A stretch of 64,000 bases of DNA, taken from NCBI GenBank assembly GCA_963773605.1, contig CAVZBT010000012.1:682001-746000 (forward strand), written 5' to 3'. The position numbers and the translations under genes are program-made. Shown one piece after another: positions 1 through 7,984 of this stretch (positions are counted from its first letter, which is position 1; every line of letters begins with the position of its first letter). The stretch comes from CAVZBT01 sp963773605 (GTDB lineage: Bacteria; Acidobacteriota; UBA6911). The notes under the pieces are model-generated. The model did no database searches and was not told the origin of the DNA. It was given only the letters and a program-made list of their open reading frames with translations.

Positions 1-1036
1 GTGGAAAACCGGTTTATCGACTATTTCCGCAAGAGCACTCCAATCGCCCGCGGGTTGAACCTGATCGACAACCGCCTGGGCGGCACGACCTCGCTCGAAG
101 TGGTCCTGGACGGCAGAGCCAAGGACTACTGGCTCGAGCCGCAGAACATCGACACCCTGCGCAGGCTGCACCAGTATATCGAAAAGATGCCGGACGTGGG
201 GAAGGTCAACTCCCTGTACTCCCTGATCGAGATCCTGACCCGCGTAAACAACGGCACCCCGCCAAACAGGCTGATCCTCAACATCGCCCGGACATCGCTG
301 TCGGACAAAATGCGGCAGGCGTACATGTCACCCTATGTCACGGGCGACTTCTCTCAGGCGCGCGTCTTCGTCCGGATCCGGGAATCGAGCCCGACCCTGA
401 ACCGGGACGGGATGCTGCGGGAACTGGACGGGTTTCTGCGGGGCGAACTCGGCCTGCCCCGAGACCGCGCGCGCATCACCGGTCTTTTCGTGTTGTATAA
501 CAACCTGCTGAAGAGTCTGTTCGACTCCCAGATCAAGACCCTGGGGCTCGTGTTTGTCGTGATTTACCTGATGCTCGTGGCGCTGTTCCGGTCTCTCTAC
601 CTGGCGCTGATCGCCATCGTCCCCGCTGTCCTGCCGGTGTTCTTGATCCTGGGGACCATGGGGTGGGCAGGAATTTCTCTCGACATGATGACCATCATGA
701 TCGCGTCCGTGACGTGCGGGATCGCCGTGGACAACATGATCCAATACACATTCCGGTACCGGGTCGAGTTCCGGGTCGACAGGGATTATGCGGCCGCGAT
801 GTTCCGTTCGCACAACAGCATCGGGCTGGCGATACTGTATGCGTCCCTGACTATCATCGCGGGCTTCGGCATCCTTGCCCTGTCGAATTTTCTGCCCACG
901 ATCTATTTCGGCGTGTTCACCGAGCATGGCGATGTCGGCGGGATTCCTGGGGTCGCTTACCCTTCTCCCCATGCTGTTGTCGTGGCTGAAGCCGTTCAGG
1001 AGCGGAAGCCGGGAGCCCAGCCGGCGGGCTACCTGA
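1..1036 (+). CDS. RND/MMPL-family transporter, 3' part, frameshifted
   Basis: C-terminal half of an RND-superfamily exporter of the MMPL type, an inner-membrane pump for lipids or other hydrophobic substrates. The visible part has a periplasmic porter-like region (about residues 30-165) followed by membrane helices near 180-200, 203-222, 230-250 and 277-297, with the SVTCGIAVDN stretch typical of the transmembrane core. The gene is cut by the window edge, so the GTG at position 1 need not be the true start. The reading frame breaks at about 922, where one extra G sits after TTCACC. Shifting by one base restores the expected last helix (SMAMSAGFLGSLTLLPMLLS) and a stop at 1034-1036. The last ten codons run into a heptanucleotide repeat. 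Family assignment is firm; substrate is unknown. Confidence 0.8.
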
Positions 1037-1165
1037 TTCACGGCTTCAGGCTTCCGCCACCCTGCGGGCCCACGTGGCCTTGCGGTCCAGGGTTCAAAGC
1101 CGGAAGCCAGGAGCCCGGCCGGCATATTCACGGCTTCCGGCTTCCGGCGTCCGGCTTCTTGCCCT
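1003..1165. repeat. Degenerate heptanucleotide (GAAGCCG-like) repeat arrays, forward and inverted
   Basis: Short runs of a seven-base unit of GGAAGCC type appear on the + strand near 1012-1022 and 1097-1120, and in inverted form near 1038-1056 and 1129-1160. They could fold into hairpins between the convergent ends of the transporter gene and the following minus-strand gene. The last codons of both flanking genes are written in this repeat, so it reaches into coding sequence. The same family is found at 1684-1710 and 21006-21178. Confidence 0.75.
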
Positions 1166-1580
1166 TACTGATGGAAAACGTGCCGTCCCCCATCGTTGCG
1201 CCGTTGCTGACCACGGTGAACGTTCCCGCAATCGTCTTGCCCGCGAGCGGGCCCCGGACTTGCGCCGCCAATGGCGTCTCCCCCAGTTTGAATGATACAG
1301 TGGCGGAAAAAACGCCGTCCTTCAGGGAGATAGCGGAGAGTTCGCCGGAGTACTGCAGTCCGCCGGGCCCCTTGACCATCACGGTGCCCTTGAGCCCGGA
1401 GCCGGACTTTTCAAAGACGATGTCGAGGTCGCCGGTGGGCGGGCCGCCCTGCGGGCCCGTCGCCTTGCCGGCCCAGTAACCGGTCAGCGACTTCAGGTTG
1501 TCGGCCGAGACGGCCGGGGCCAGCACCATCGCGCCGGCCATCATGGTGATGAGAAACGCCTTCAATGCCGGAATCCTCAT
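1128..1580 (-). CDS. Small exported protein of unknown function
   Basis: About 150 residues starting MRIPALKAFLITMMAGAM, a clear signal peptide (positive n-region, hydrophobic core, cleavage probably after APAVSA). The mature part alternates short beta strands and glycines (about residues 28-140), suggesting a small beta-barrel or lipocalin-like fold; no family was recognised. I chose the ATG at 1580 because a GAGG motif lies about ten bases upstream and the signal peptide begins there. A start 69 bases further up is open but lacks a ribosome site. The tail KGKKPDAGSRKP is encoded by the heptanucleotide repeat, so the original C-terminus may have been altered by repeat growth. Confidence 0.65.
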   Translation of the reverse strand: MRIPALKAFLITMMAGAMVLAPAVSADNLKSLTGYWAGKATGPQGGPPTGDLDIVFEKSGSGLKGTVMVKGPGGLQYSGELSAISLKDGVFSATVSFKLGETPLAAQVRGPLAGKTIAGTFTVVSNGATMGDGTFSISKGKKPDAGSRKP

Positions 1581-1683
1581 GAGGTCCTCGGGGAATCTGG
1601 TTGTCATCGATGTGCATTTTATGGGCTCACGTCGAAAACTCCAACCCACGACATCGGGTTCTGCAGCGTGGAACGGGGAGCGT

Positions 1684-1710
1684 TATCCCGGCTTCCGGCT
1701 TCTGACTTCC
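1684..1710. repeat. Short heptanucleotide repeat copy
   Basis: A run of CGGCTTC-like units immediately abuts the stop codon of the minus-strand gene at 1710. Same family as the arrays at 1003-1165 and 21006-21178. Confidence 0.6.
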
Positions 1711-1979
1711 TAGTTTTTTAGCGTGGGGATGCTTGACCCGGCGCGGTCGGCCGCGACCGCCCAGCCCTGCTCGTCGACGTTGCCGATCCGGCCGTGGAAC
1801 CGGATCTCCGGGCCTTCGAGCACGAGGAGGACGTCGCCGAACCGGATCGTCTCGTTGTGCACGCGGAACCGTATGACCGTGGCGTGTCCGGCGGCGCTTT
1901 CGAGCGCCTCGAAATCGAGTTCGGATAGTTCCACACAGAGGGTTTGCGAATTGCCCAATCCTTTTTCCGTCTGCGGCAT
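1710..1979 (-). CDS. Small hypothetical protein, 89 aa
   Basis: An 89-residue acidic protein beginning MPQTEKGLGNSQTLCVE. The central stretch alternates hydrophobic and charged residues (VIRFRVHNETIRFGDVLLVLEG), as expected for a small beta-barrel such as a PilZ-like or SH3-like fold, but I recognise no family. It is divergently oriented to the NYN-domain gene 78 bases away. Its stop sits next to a heptanucleotide repeat. Codon use matches neighbouring real genes, which is the main support. The exact start is uncertain because no strong ribosome site is visible. Confidence 0.5.
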   Translation of the reverse strand: MPQTEKGLGNSQTLCVELSELDFEALESAAGHATVIRFRVHNETIRFGDVLLVLEGPEIRFHGRIGNVDEQGWAVAADRAGSSIPTLKN

Positions 1980-2057
1980 GAGCGGAGCGTATCACAGCCG
2001 CGCGCACCGCCGGAATGTTTTTGCGCCGCAGTGCGCGAAACAGGCTAGAATCGGCCC

Positions 2058-2510
2058 ATGCCGTACTGGTTTGATGGAAACAACCTCGTGGGCCAGCCGG
2101 CGGCGACGCTCCGGTCGGACAGGAGGACCCGTCAGGCGTTTCTGGACCTGCTGAGTCAGCTGCACATCGCCCGCGGCGGCGCATTCGAGGTCTTTTTCGA
2201 CGGCGACGACCCCGACCGGGCCCGGTCTCCGCGTGGGGTGCGCGTCCGGTACTGCGCCCCGCTGTCGGCCGACGACGCCATCGTGGACCGGCTCGCCGGA
2301 GTGCGGGCCGCGGCGGAGGTAACCGTCGTCACCAACGACCACCGTCTGACGCGCCGCTGCCGCGACGCCGGGGCGCGCACGAAGAACTGGGGTGAGTTCA
2401 CCTCGGCGATCAAGGATCGTCGGGGCGGCAAGGAAAAAGAAAAAGAAGAGCGCGTGGACGTCGACGACTGGGCACGGTTCTTCGGGATGGACGACGGCGC
2501 GATTGAATAA
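2058..2510 (+). CDS. NYN-domain (YacP-like) predicted ribonuclease
   Basis: 150 residues matching the YacP/NYN family of PIN-like nucleases, thought to cut RNA with a metal held by conserved aspartates. Visible landmarks are the N-terminal FDGNN (D6, N8, N9), FFDGDD (D48), SADDAI (D72, D73) and VTND (N93, D94) at the positions where the family carries its acidic cluster. The C-terminal 30 residues are a charged KEKEKEE tail ending in an acidic patch. The following lyase gene begins 68 bases downstream on the same strand, so co-transcription is possible. Activity on RNA is inferred from the family only. Confidence 0.8.
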   Translation: MPYWFDGNNLVGQPAATLRSDRRTRQAFLDLLSQLHIARGGAFEVFFDGDDPDRARSPRGVRVRYCAPLSADDAIVDRLAGVRAAAEVTVVTNDHRLTRRCRDAGARTKNWGEFTSAIKDRRGGKEKEKEERVDVDDWARFFGMDDGAIE

Positions 2511-2578
2511 AACCGGAGCCCGCTCCGCCAATCTGCTCTTCGAGGACGGCCAGGAAATCAACCACAGCGGAGAAGGCC

Positions 2579-3826
2579 ATGCAGCGCAGCAAGAAACCAA
2601 GTTATGTCGTGCGTCCCCCGACGGCCGTTCTCACCCGCGGTTTCGACCCGCGGCTGTCGGTCGGTTCGGCCAGGCCGGCCGTGTTCCGGTCCTCGACCTA
2701 CGTGTTCTCCACCCCGGAATCGGCCGAGCGGGCGTTTGCCATCGCACTCGGCAAAACGCACCCGGCCGAGGGCGAGAGTATCGACCTGATCTATGCGCGC
2801 CTGTCGCATCCGAACGCCGAGATCCTGGAGGACCAGATCGTGCCCCTCGAGCCGGGGGCGCATTCCGCGGCGGTGTTCAACTCGGGGCTCGCCGCGATCT
2901 CATCGCTGCTCCTGACGTTCTGCCCGCCCGGGAGCACGGTCGTCTACACGATCCCGCTCTACGGCGGGTCGGTGCACTTGATACACCAGATCCTGGAACC
3001 GCTGGGTGTCCACGCCGTCCCGGTGCCGGCCGGGGATTCCGCCGGCCTGCGCCAGGCCATCGCGGGGGCGGCGAACCTCCGCATGGTGTACATCGAGACT
3101 CCCGCCAACCCCACCCTGGTGATGACCGACATAGCGGTGGCAGCAGCCGACGCGCACAGCCACCCGAACGCGCCCCTCGTCGTCGTCGACAACACATTCA
3201 TGGGGCCCACCTTCCAGCATCCGTTGTCGCGGCAGGCCGACCTTGTGGTCTACTCGGCGACGAAGTTCCTGTCGGGATTCTCCGACATGCTCGCCGGCGT
3301 GGTGCTGGGGCGCGACTCCGAGATCATCGACCACCTGCGGGGAACGCGCGCCATCCTGGGCAACATCCTGCAGGCCGACGAGTGCTGGCTGCTCAACGGC
3401 CGGCTCCCGACCGTCGCCCTCAGGATGAACCAGCAGAGCAAGAACGCGCAGCGGATCGCCGAAGATCTGGCTACCCACCCGAAGATTGCCCGGATGCACT
3501 ACCCGACCCTGTTCCGCGACCCCGAACAGATACGCATTCGCGACAGCCAGTGCAGCTACCCCGGATCGATCATGTCTTTCGAGCTGAACGGCGGGAAGCG
3601 CGCGGCCTTCGACTTTCTGCGTCGCCTCAAGATCGCCAGGAACGCCGTCAGCCTGGGGGGCGTCGAGTCGCTGGTCTGTCACCCGGCGAGCACGACGCAC
3701 TCCGAGATGTCGGAAGAGGATCAGATTGCTGCGGGAATCCCGGACTCGATGGTGCGGATCTCGGTCGGGATCGAAGACTGGCGGGACCTGCTGTACGATT
3801 TCAACCAGGCGCTCGAGGCCGTGTAG
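2579..3826 (+). CDS. PLP-dependent Cys/Met metabolism enzyme (cystathionine gamma-synthase/lyase family)
   Basis: 415 residues of the Cys/Met-metabolism fold-type I PLP family, which includes cystathionine gamma-synthase, methionine gamma-lyase and O-acetylhomoserine sulfhydrylase. The Schiff-base lysine is K229 in YSATKFLSG. Supporting residues are YARLSHPN (72-79), the cofactor-stacking tyrosine in PLYGG (Y128), ETPANP (173-178) and the cofactor aspartate D204 in VVDNTF. The C-terminal SLGGVESLVCHPAST motif is also standard. Length is normal. The exact reaction cannot be settled from sequence; it acts in cytosolic sulfur amino-acid metabolism. The gene follows the NYN gene and precedes a symporter on the same strand. 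Confidence 0.85.
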   Translation: MQRSKKPSYVVRPPTAVLTRGFDPRLSVGSARPAVFRSSTYVFSTPESAERAFAIALGKTHPAEGESIDLIYARLSHPNAEILEDQIVPLEPGAHSAAVFNSGLAAISSLLLTFCPPGSTVVYTIPLYGGSVHLIHQILEPLGVHAVPVPAGDSAGLRQAIAGAANLRMVYIETPANPTLVMTDIAVAAADAHSHPNAPLVVVDNTFMGPTFQHPLSRQADLVVYSATKFLSGFSDMLAGVVLGRDSEIIDHLRGTRAILGNILQADECWLLNGRLPTVALRMNQQSKNAQRIAEDLATHPKIARMHYPTLFRDPEQIRIRDSQCSYPGSIMSFELNGGKRAAFDFLRRLKIARNAVSLGGVESLVCHPASTTHSEMSEEDQIAAGIPDSMVRISVGIEDWRDLLYDFNQALEAV

Positions 3827-3894
3827 GATCCTAGACCGCCGCCGGCGTCGTCGCGCAGGCTCCCGCCGCCCTGACCACAAGGAGGCCCGCACCC

Positions 3895-5502
3895 TTGCAC
3901 CCGATAGCCCCCAATGCTCTCGACTACCTGATCATCGTCGCCTACTTCGTCGTGATTATCGCGATCGGCTTCCGACTCCGGCGCAGAATGGTTTCGACTC
4001 ACCAGTACCTGCTGGCGGGACGCTCCCTCCCGGTGCTGGTGACGGGCCTCGCATTCGTCGCCGCCAATTGTGGCGCCCTGGAAGTCATGGGGATTGTCTC
4101 GACCAGCGCCAAGTACGGCGCCCGCGCCAACCACTTCTACTGGCTCGGGGCGATCCCCGCGATGATCTTCCTGGCGCTCTTCATGATGCCGATCTACCAC
4201 CGCAGCCGGGTGAGGAGCGTCCCGGAGTTCCTGAAGCTCCGCTTCGGGGAGAGGACGCGCGCCTTCAACGCAGGGGCCTTCGCCACGCTCATGATCCTGG
4301 TCTCCGGCATCAGCGTCTATGCCATGGCGATCATCATGCGCACCGTCGTGGGCTGGAGTTTCAGCACGGGCGTGCTGGTCTCGGCGGCCGTCGTGCTGGT
4401 GTATGTCGGCTTCGGCGGGCTGACGGCGACCATCTACAACGAGGTGCTTCAGTTCATCCTCATCGTCGCCGGTTTCACGCCCCTGGTGTTCTTCGTGCTC
4501 GCCGAGTTCGGGGGCTGGACTGGGCTGGTCGCAGCGCTGCCGCCGGCGCTCGGGCACACGTGGAAAGGCCTTCCGGCCACCGACCCGTTCGGCTCGGCCA
4601 TGGATGGCATAGGAAATGTGATCGGGCTCGGCTTCGTCCTGAGCTTCGGCTATTGGTGCACCGATTTCCTGCTCGTCCAACGCGCGCTGGCCGCCAAGGA
4701 CCTCCCGTCGGCCGTCCAGACACCGCTGATCGCCGCGGTTGTGAAGCTGTTCTTCCCGGCGCTGGTGGTGATCCCGGGGTTGGCCGCCGCGGCGCTGTTC
4801 CCCGGCGACCTCGCGGCGCGGTATGACCTGGCGCTTCCCGCCCTGATGGTCCGCTACTACTCGCACGGCCTGCTCGGTCTGGGGATCACGGCCATGCTCG
4901 CCAGCTTCATGTCCGGGATGGCCGGGAATGTCACTGCCTTCAACACCGTCTGGACTTATGACATTTACCAAGCCTACGTCAAACCCGGCCAGCCGGACCG
5001 GCACTACCTCGCGGTCGGCCGCCTCGCGACCGTCGCCGCCGTGATCCTGAGCGTCGCCACCGCCTATATCGTGCTCGGTTTCAACAACCTCATGGACTAC
5101 GTGCAGCTCCTGTTCTCGTTCTTCAACGCGCCGCTATTCGCCACGTTCCTGCTGGGGATGTTTACCTACTGGGCCACGCCGGCCGGGGGCTTCTGGGGCC
5201 TGGTGGGCGGGACGGTCGCAGCGTTTCTGCACTACCTGGCCTACCGGGCGGGGATCCTCCCGTACGGGAGCGAGATGAGCGCCAACTTCTATGGCGCGAT
5301 CTGCGGGTGGTCGTCGTGCTTCCTGATCACCTGCGCGGTAAGCGCGTGCACAAGGCGCCGCAGCCGCGACGAACTCGCCGGGCTGGTGTACGACCGGGCC
5401 GGCGCCGACCGGGGCGGCATCGCGGGCGCGCGCGGGACGACGATCGTTTTCGCGGCCGTGATTCTGGCCGCACTGGTGCTCTTGAACTGGCTTTTCTACT
5501 GA
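3895..5502 (+). CDS. Sodium:solute symporter family permease
   Basis: 535 residues with about 13 membrane segments, matching the sodium:solute symporter (SSS) family that imports small organic solutes using the sodium gradient. The N-terminal half carries the expected core (AGRSLPVLVTGLAFVAAN, then EVMGIVSTSAKYG), and the GGLTATIYNEVLQF segment is diagnostic. The start is a TTG preceded by a strong AAGGAGG nine bases upstream; no ATG fits better. It follows the Cys/Met enzyme on the same strand, which may hint at an amino-acid-like substrate, but this is a guess. The end overlaps the region just beyond the 3' end of the convergent PP2C gene. Confidence 0.85.
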   Translation: MHPIAPNALDYLIIVAYFVVIIAIGFRLRRRMVSTHQYLLAGRSLPVLVTGLAFVAANCGALEVMGIVSTSAKYGARANHFYWLGAIPAMIFLALFMMPIYHRSRVRSVPEFLKLRFGERTRAFNAGAFATLMILVSGISVYAMAIIMRTVVGWSFSTGVLVSAAVVLVYVGFGGLTATIYNEVLQFILIVAGFTPLVFFVLAEFGGWTGLVAALPPALGHTWKGLPATDPFGSAMDGIGNVIGLGFVLSFGYWCTDFLLVQRALAAKDLPSAVQTPLIAAVVKLFFPALVVIPGLAAAALFPGDLAARYDLALPALMVRYYSHGLLGLGITAMLASFMSGMAGNVTAFNTVWTYDIYQAYVKPGQPDRHYLAVGRLATVAAVILSVATAYIVLGFNNLMDYVQLLFSFFNAPLFATFLLGMFTYWATPAGGFWGLVGGTVAAFLHYLAYRAGILPYGSEMSANFYGAICGWSSCFLITCAVSACTRRRSRDELAGLVYDRAGADRGGIAGARGTTIVFAAVILAALVLLNWLFY

Positions 5503-5509
5503 AACATCG

Positions 5510-6329
5510 TCAGACGGGGAGGAACTGGATCAGGACGGCGGTGATGTTGTCGGGGCCGCCCCGGGCATTCGCGAGGTCCACCAGGTCCATGCAGGCGGCC
5601 TCGGGGCTGGCCGACTCCGTGACCACCCTGATAGATCTCCTCGGACGACATCTGCGAGTGCAGCCCGTCGGAGCAGAGCAGCAGGACATCCCCGGGACGC
5701 ACGACCAGCGAACGGAGCACCACTTCCACGGTGGGGCGCACTCCCAATGCCTGCAGCAGGATGTTGCGCTCCGGGTGTGTCCGCGCTTCTTCTTCCGTAA
5801 TTTCCCCGAGGCTGACCCGGTGCGCCACGAGGGACTGGTCGCGGGTCAGTTGCCGGATCCCGTCGTCCCGGAGCAGGTAGGCACGGCTGTCGCCGACCTG
5901 GCCAATCACGGCGTGCCCGGCAAGCTCGAGCACGACGGTAAGGGTGGTGCCCATCCCCGCGTACTCCGGGTTGCGCTGGGCCATTTCATATATGCGGCTG
6001 TTGGCCGACCCGACCGAGTCGATCAGCATCTCCTGCAAGAGCTCCCCATCCGCCTGGCGGAGATCTCGCGAGAGATCCTGGACCTCACGGTACAGGGCAC
6101 GCAACCCGGCCCTGCTGGCCATCTCGCCCGCCGCGGCTCCGCCCATTCCGTCTGCGACGGCGAAGAGCGAGCCTCTTGCCCCGGAAGCGAAGCGCAGCTT
6201 TCCGTTCTTCTCGATCCGCACCCCCTGGGTGAGGTTCGCCACGAAGAAGGAGTCTTCGTTGGTCGTGCGCACGCGGCCCACGTCACTGAGGGCGTACGCT
6301 TGGACCTCGAAACTCGGCAAGACTTTCAT
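5510..6329 (-). CDS. PP2C-family Ser/Thr protein phosphatase, frameshifted near the C-terminus
   Basis: Metal-dependent protein phosphatase of the PP2C/Stp1/PppA type, removing phosphate from Ser/Thr residues. Motifs in order: SDVGRVRTTNEDSF near residues 15-28, VADGMGGAAAGE near 58-69, GTTLTVVL, GQVGDSRAYLLR near 142-153, and LLLCSDGLHSQM. The frame breaks at about 5627, where an extra base sits in ATCTATCAGG. Shifting one base restores IRVVTES and the essential metal-binding GGPDNITAVLIQF, with a stop at 5510-5512. It is probably the counterpart of the large kinase encoded divergently (10192-14477), as PppA is to PpkA in T6SS threonine phosphorylation pathways; that partnership is inferred from position. 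Confidence 0.85.
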
Positions 6330-6386
6330 AACAATGCATTTTTAGTATTGCGCTTCGGAAAATGTCAACGCAAAACCCTCTCCTCC

Positions 6387-6395
6387 TGATATAAT
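6387..6395 (+). promoter_or_regulatory. Predicted extended -10 promoter for the kinase operon
   Basis: A perfect extended -10 element, TGATATAAT, lies about 90 bases upstream of the first gene of the 6485-14477 operon in the divergent intergenic region shared with the PP2C gene. No good -35 hexamer is visible at the usual spacing, which fits an extended -10 promoter. Confidence 0.55.
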
Positions 6396-6484
6396 TCCAC
6401 ACTGCGACACAGCACAAACCCTGAGGATCGGGCTCTCGCCCGTATCAGTGACCGGCTGCCTGTACAGCGTCTGCGGAGTCACGC

Positions 6485-7984
6485 ATGCCTGCGTTGTGGA
6501 TTGCCTGCCTGGCGGCGCTCCTGCCGCTCATGCCGGAGCAGGCCGCGGTTGTTCAAGACCCGGTTCGTGCGCACTACCACGAAGCGCTGGCTGCAGCCTC
6601 GACTGAAGGCCTGCTTTCGTTCGTGTCGAGGCTGAACGCCGCAGCAACCGCTGCGCCAGGCGCGGCCTTTACTTCCCGGCTGCTGGAGACGATCCAGGTC
6701 GTCGGCCTGCTCCACCCCGGCTCAGTCCCCGATCGCGCAGCCCGGCTCCAGCACCTGACAGAACAGGCGGCAAATCCGGAAACCGCGGCGGTCGTGAAAC
6801 GGATCGACATCCTGCAGCGTTATTTCGCCGCGGCTGCCCAGGGACATCCGGAGCAGGCGGTAGGCGCCCTGCACGACGCCGTACTTCGGGACTCGAATTG
6901 CGCCCTCCAGGCCCGTGCGGATGCGGCCTTTCGCTCCGGGGACCTCGCGGGAGCGCAGGCCCTCGCCACTTCCGCGATCGAGGCCGATCCCTTTTCACCC
7001 ACCCTGACCTCCAGCTACGTGCTGCTCGGGCTGTGCGACGCCGCGGCGGGCAACCGGCCCGCGGCCGCCGACTACCTGCAACGCGCCCTGTCGGTATCGC
7101 CTCTGCCGACTATTTACGGGCGCACGCAGGATTACCTCGCGGTGCTCTCGCGCTTTGTGAGGCCCGTGCCGGGACCGGTGGGGGGCATCTTCGGCGAGAC
7201 CGTCGCCACCCGGCTGGCCGGGGTCACCGGCTTGAAGGACCCGCGCTCCCTGTCGTTTGCCGGAGGCAGATTCACCCTGATCGACCGCGACCAGATCCTG
7301 GTCATCTCGACCGATGGGAAAGTGCTCGAAACCAAGGCGGCGCGCAGGCTCGAGGATGTGGCCCCAAGCGCCGCCGGCATCAACTACTATGTCGCCGAGG
7401 ATGCGGTCGACCTCGGGACCGGAACGCTGGTGAAGGTAGCGGTGACGGTGGGCGGCAGGCAGAAGACGCTGGGAAAACTCAGGTCGATCGCCGTCGACCC
7501 CCGCGGCGACGTCTACCTGCTGGACCTCGAGGCGGGACTGTTCCGCATGCCGGAAGGGAGCGCGCCCGGTCCCGGCGCCTCGGCATCCGCACCCGCGGCG
7601 CTTGCGCCGGTACGGGGGCACCAGCTGCGGATCGATCGCCGCGGCTACCTGTACGTGCTCGGGGCGGACTCGAAGTCGGTGCAAGTCTTGTCTGCCGACG
7701 GTAAGCCGCTGGTGACGCTGGCACCCGGCGGTGCTCGGGAACCTTCCATCGAACACTTTGCGCTAGACCTGCTGAATAACGTCTACCTGCTCGACTCCGG
7801 CAACAACGCCATCGTGGTGTTTGCCGTCAAGGACACCGGCGGCGGCGTCGAGCCGGAACGGATAGGCTCCGTGACGCTCGACCCGAAGCCTCCATACCGG
7901 AACTTGAAGGTCATCGGCGTGTCGCAAACCGGCGAAGTGGTCGTGACCGGTAAGAATGATGAGAACTGGGTGCTGTACCGGTGA
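6485..7984 (+). CDS. Exported TPR and beta-propeller-like protein
   Basis: 499 residues beginning with a probable signal peptide (MPALWIACLAALLPLMP). Residues about 100-215 hold TPR-like helices (ARADAAFRSGDLAGAQALATSAIEADP, then GLCDAAAGNRPAAADYLQRAL). Residues about 250-499 show repeats of the pattern V-D-x-x-G-x-V-Y-L-L-D typical of NHL/SMP-30-like propellers (AVDPRGDVYLLD, RIDRRGYLYVLGAD, ALDLLNNVYLLDSGN). Probably a periplasmic or envelope sensor or scaffold. The stop overlaps the next start by four bases (GTGA), so it is translationally coupled to the PEGA protein and, through it, to the kinase. The fold is inferred by eye; no function is established. Confidence 0.75.
   Translation: MPALWIACLAALLPLMPEQAAVVQDPVRAHYHEALAAASTEGLLSFVSRLNAAATAAPGAAFTSRLLETIQVVGLLHPGSVPDRAARLQHLTEQAANPETAAVVKRIDILQRYFAAAAQGHPEQAVGALHDAVLRDSNCALQARADAAFRSGDLAGAQALATSAIEADPFSPTLTSSYVLLGLCDAAAGNRPAAADYLQRALSVSPLPTIYGRTQDYLAVLSRFVRPVPGPVGGIFGETVATRLAGVTGLKDPRSLSFAGGRFTLIDRDQILVISTDGKVLETKAARRLEDVAPSAAGINYYVAEDAVDLGTGTLVKVAVTVGGRQKTLGKLRSIAVDPRGDVYLLDLEAGLFRMPEGSAPGPGASASAPAALAPVRGHQLRIDRRGYLYVLGADSKSVQVLSADGKPLVTLAPGGAREPSIEHFALDLLNNVYLLDSGNNAIVVFAVKDTGGGVEPERIGSVTLDPKPPYRNLKVIGVSQTGEVVVTGKNDENWVLYR

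Noticed and set aside
3721..5004. 427-codon minus-strand frame opposite the symporter
   Set aside because: Low-complexity His/Glu/Arg translation opposite a well-conserved membrane protein.
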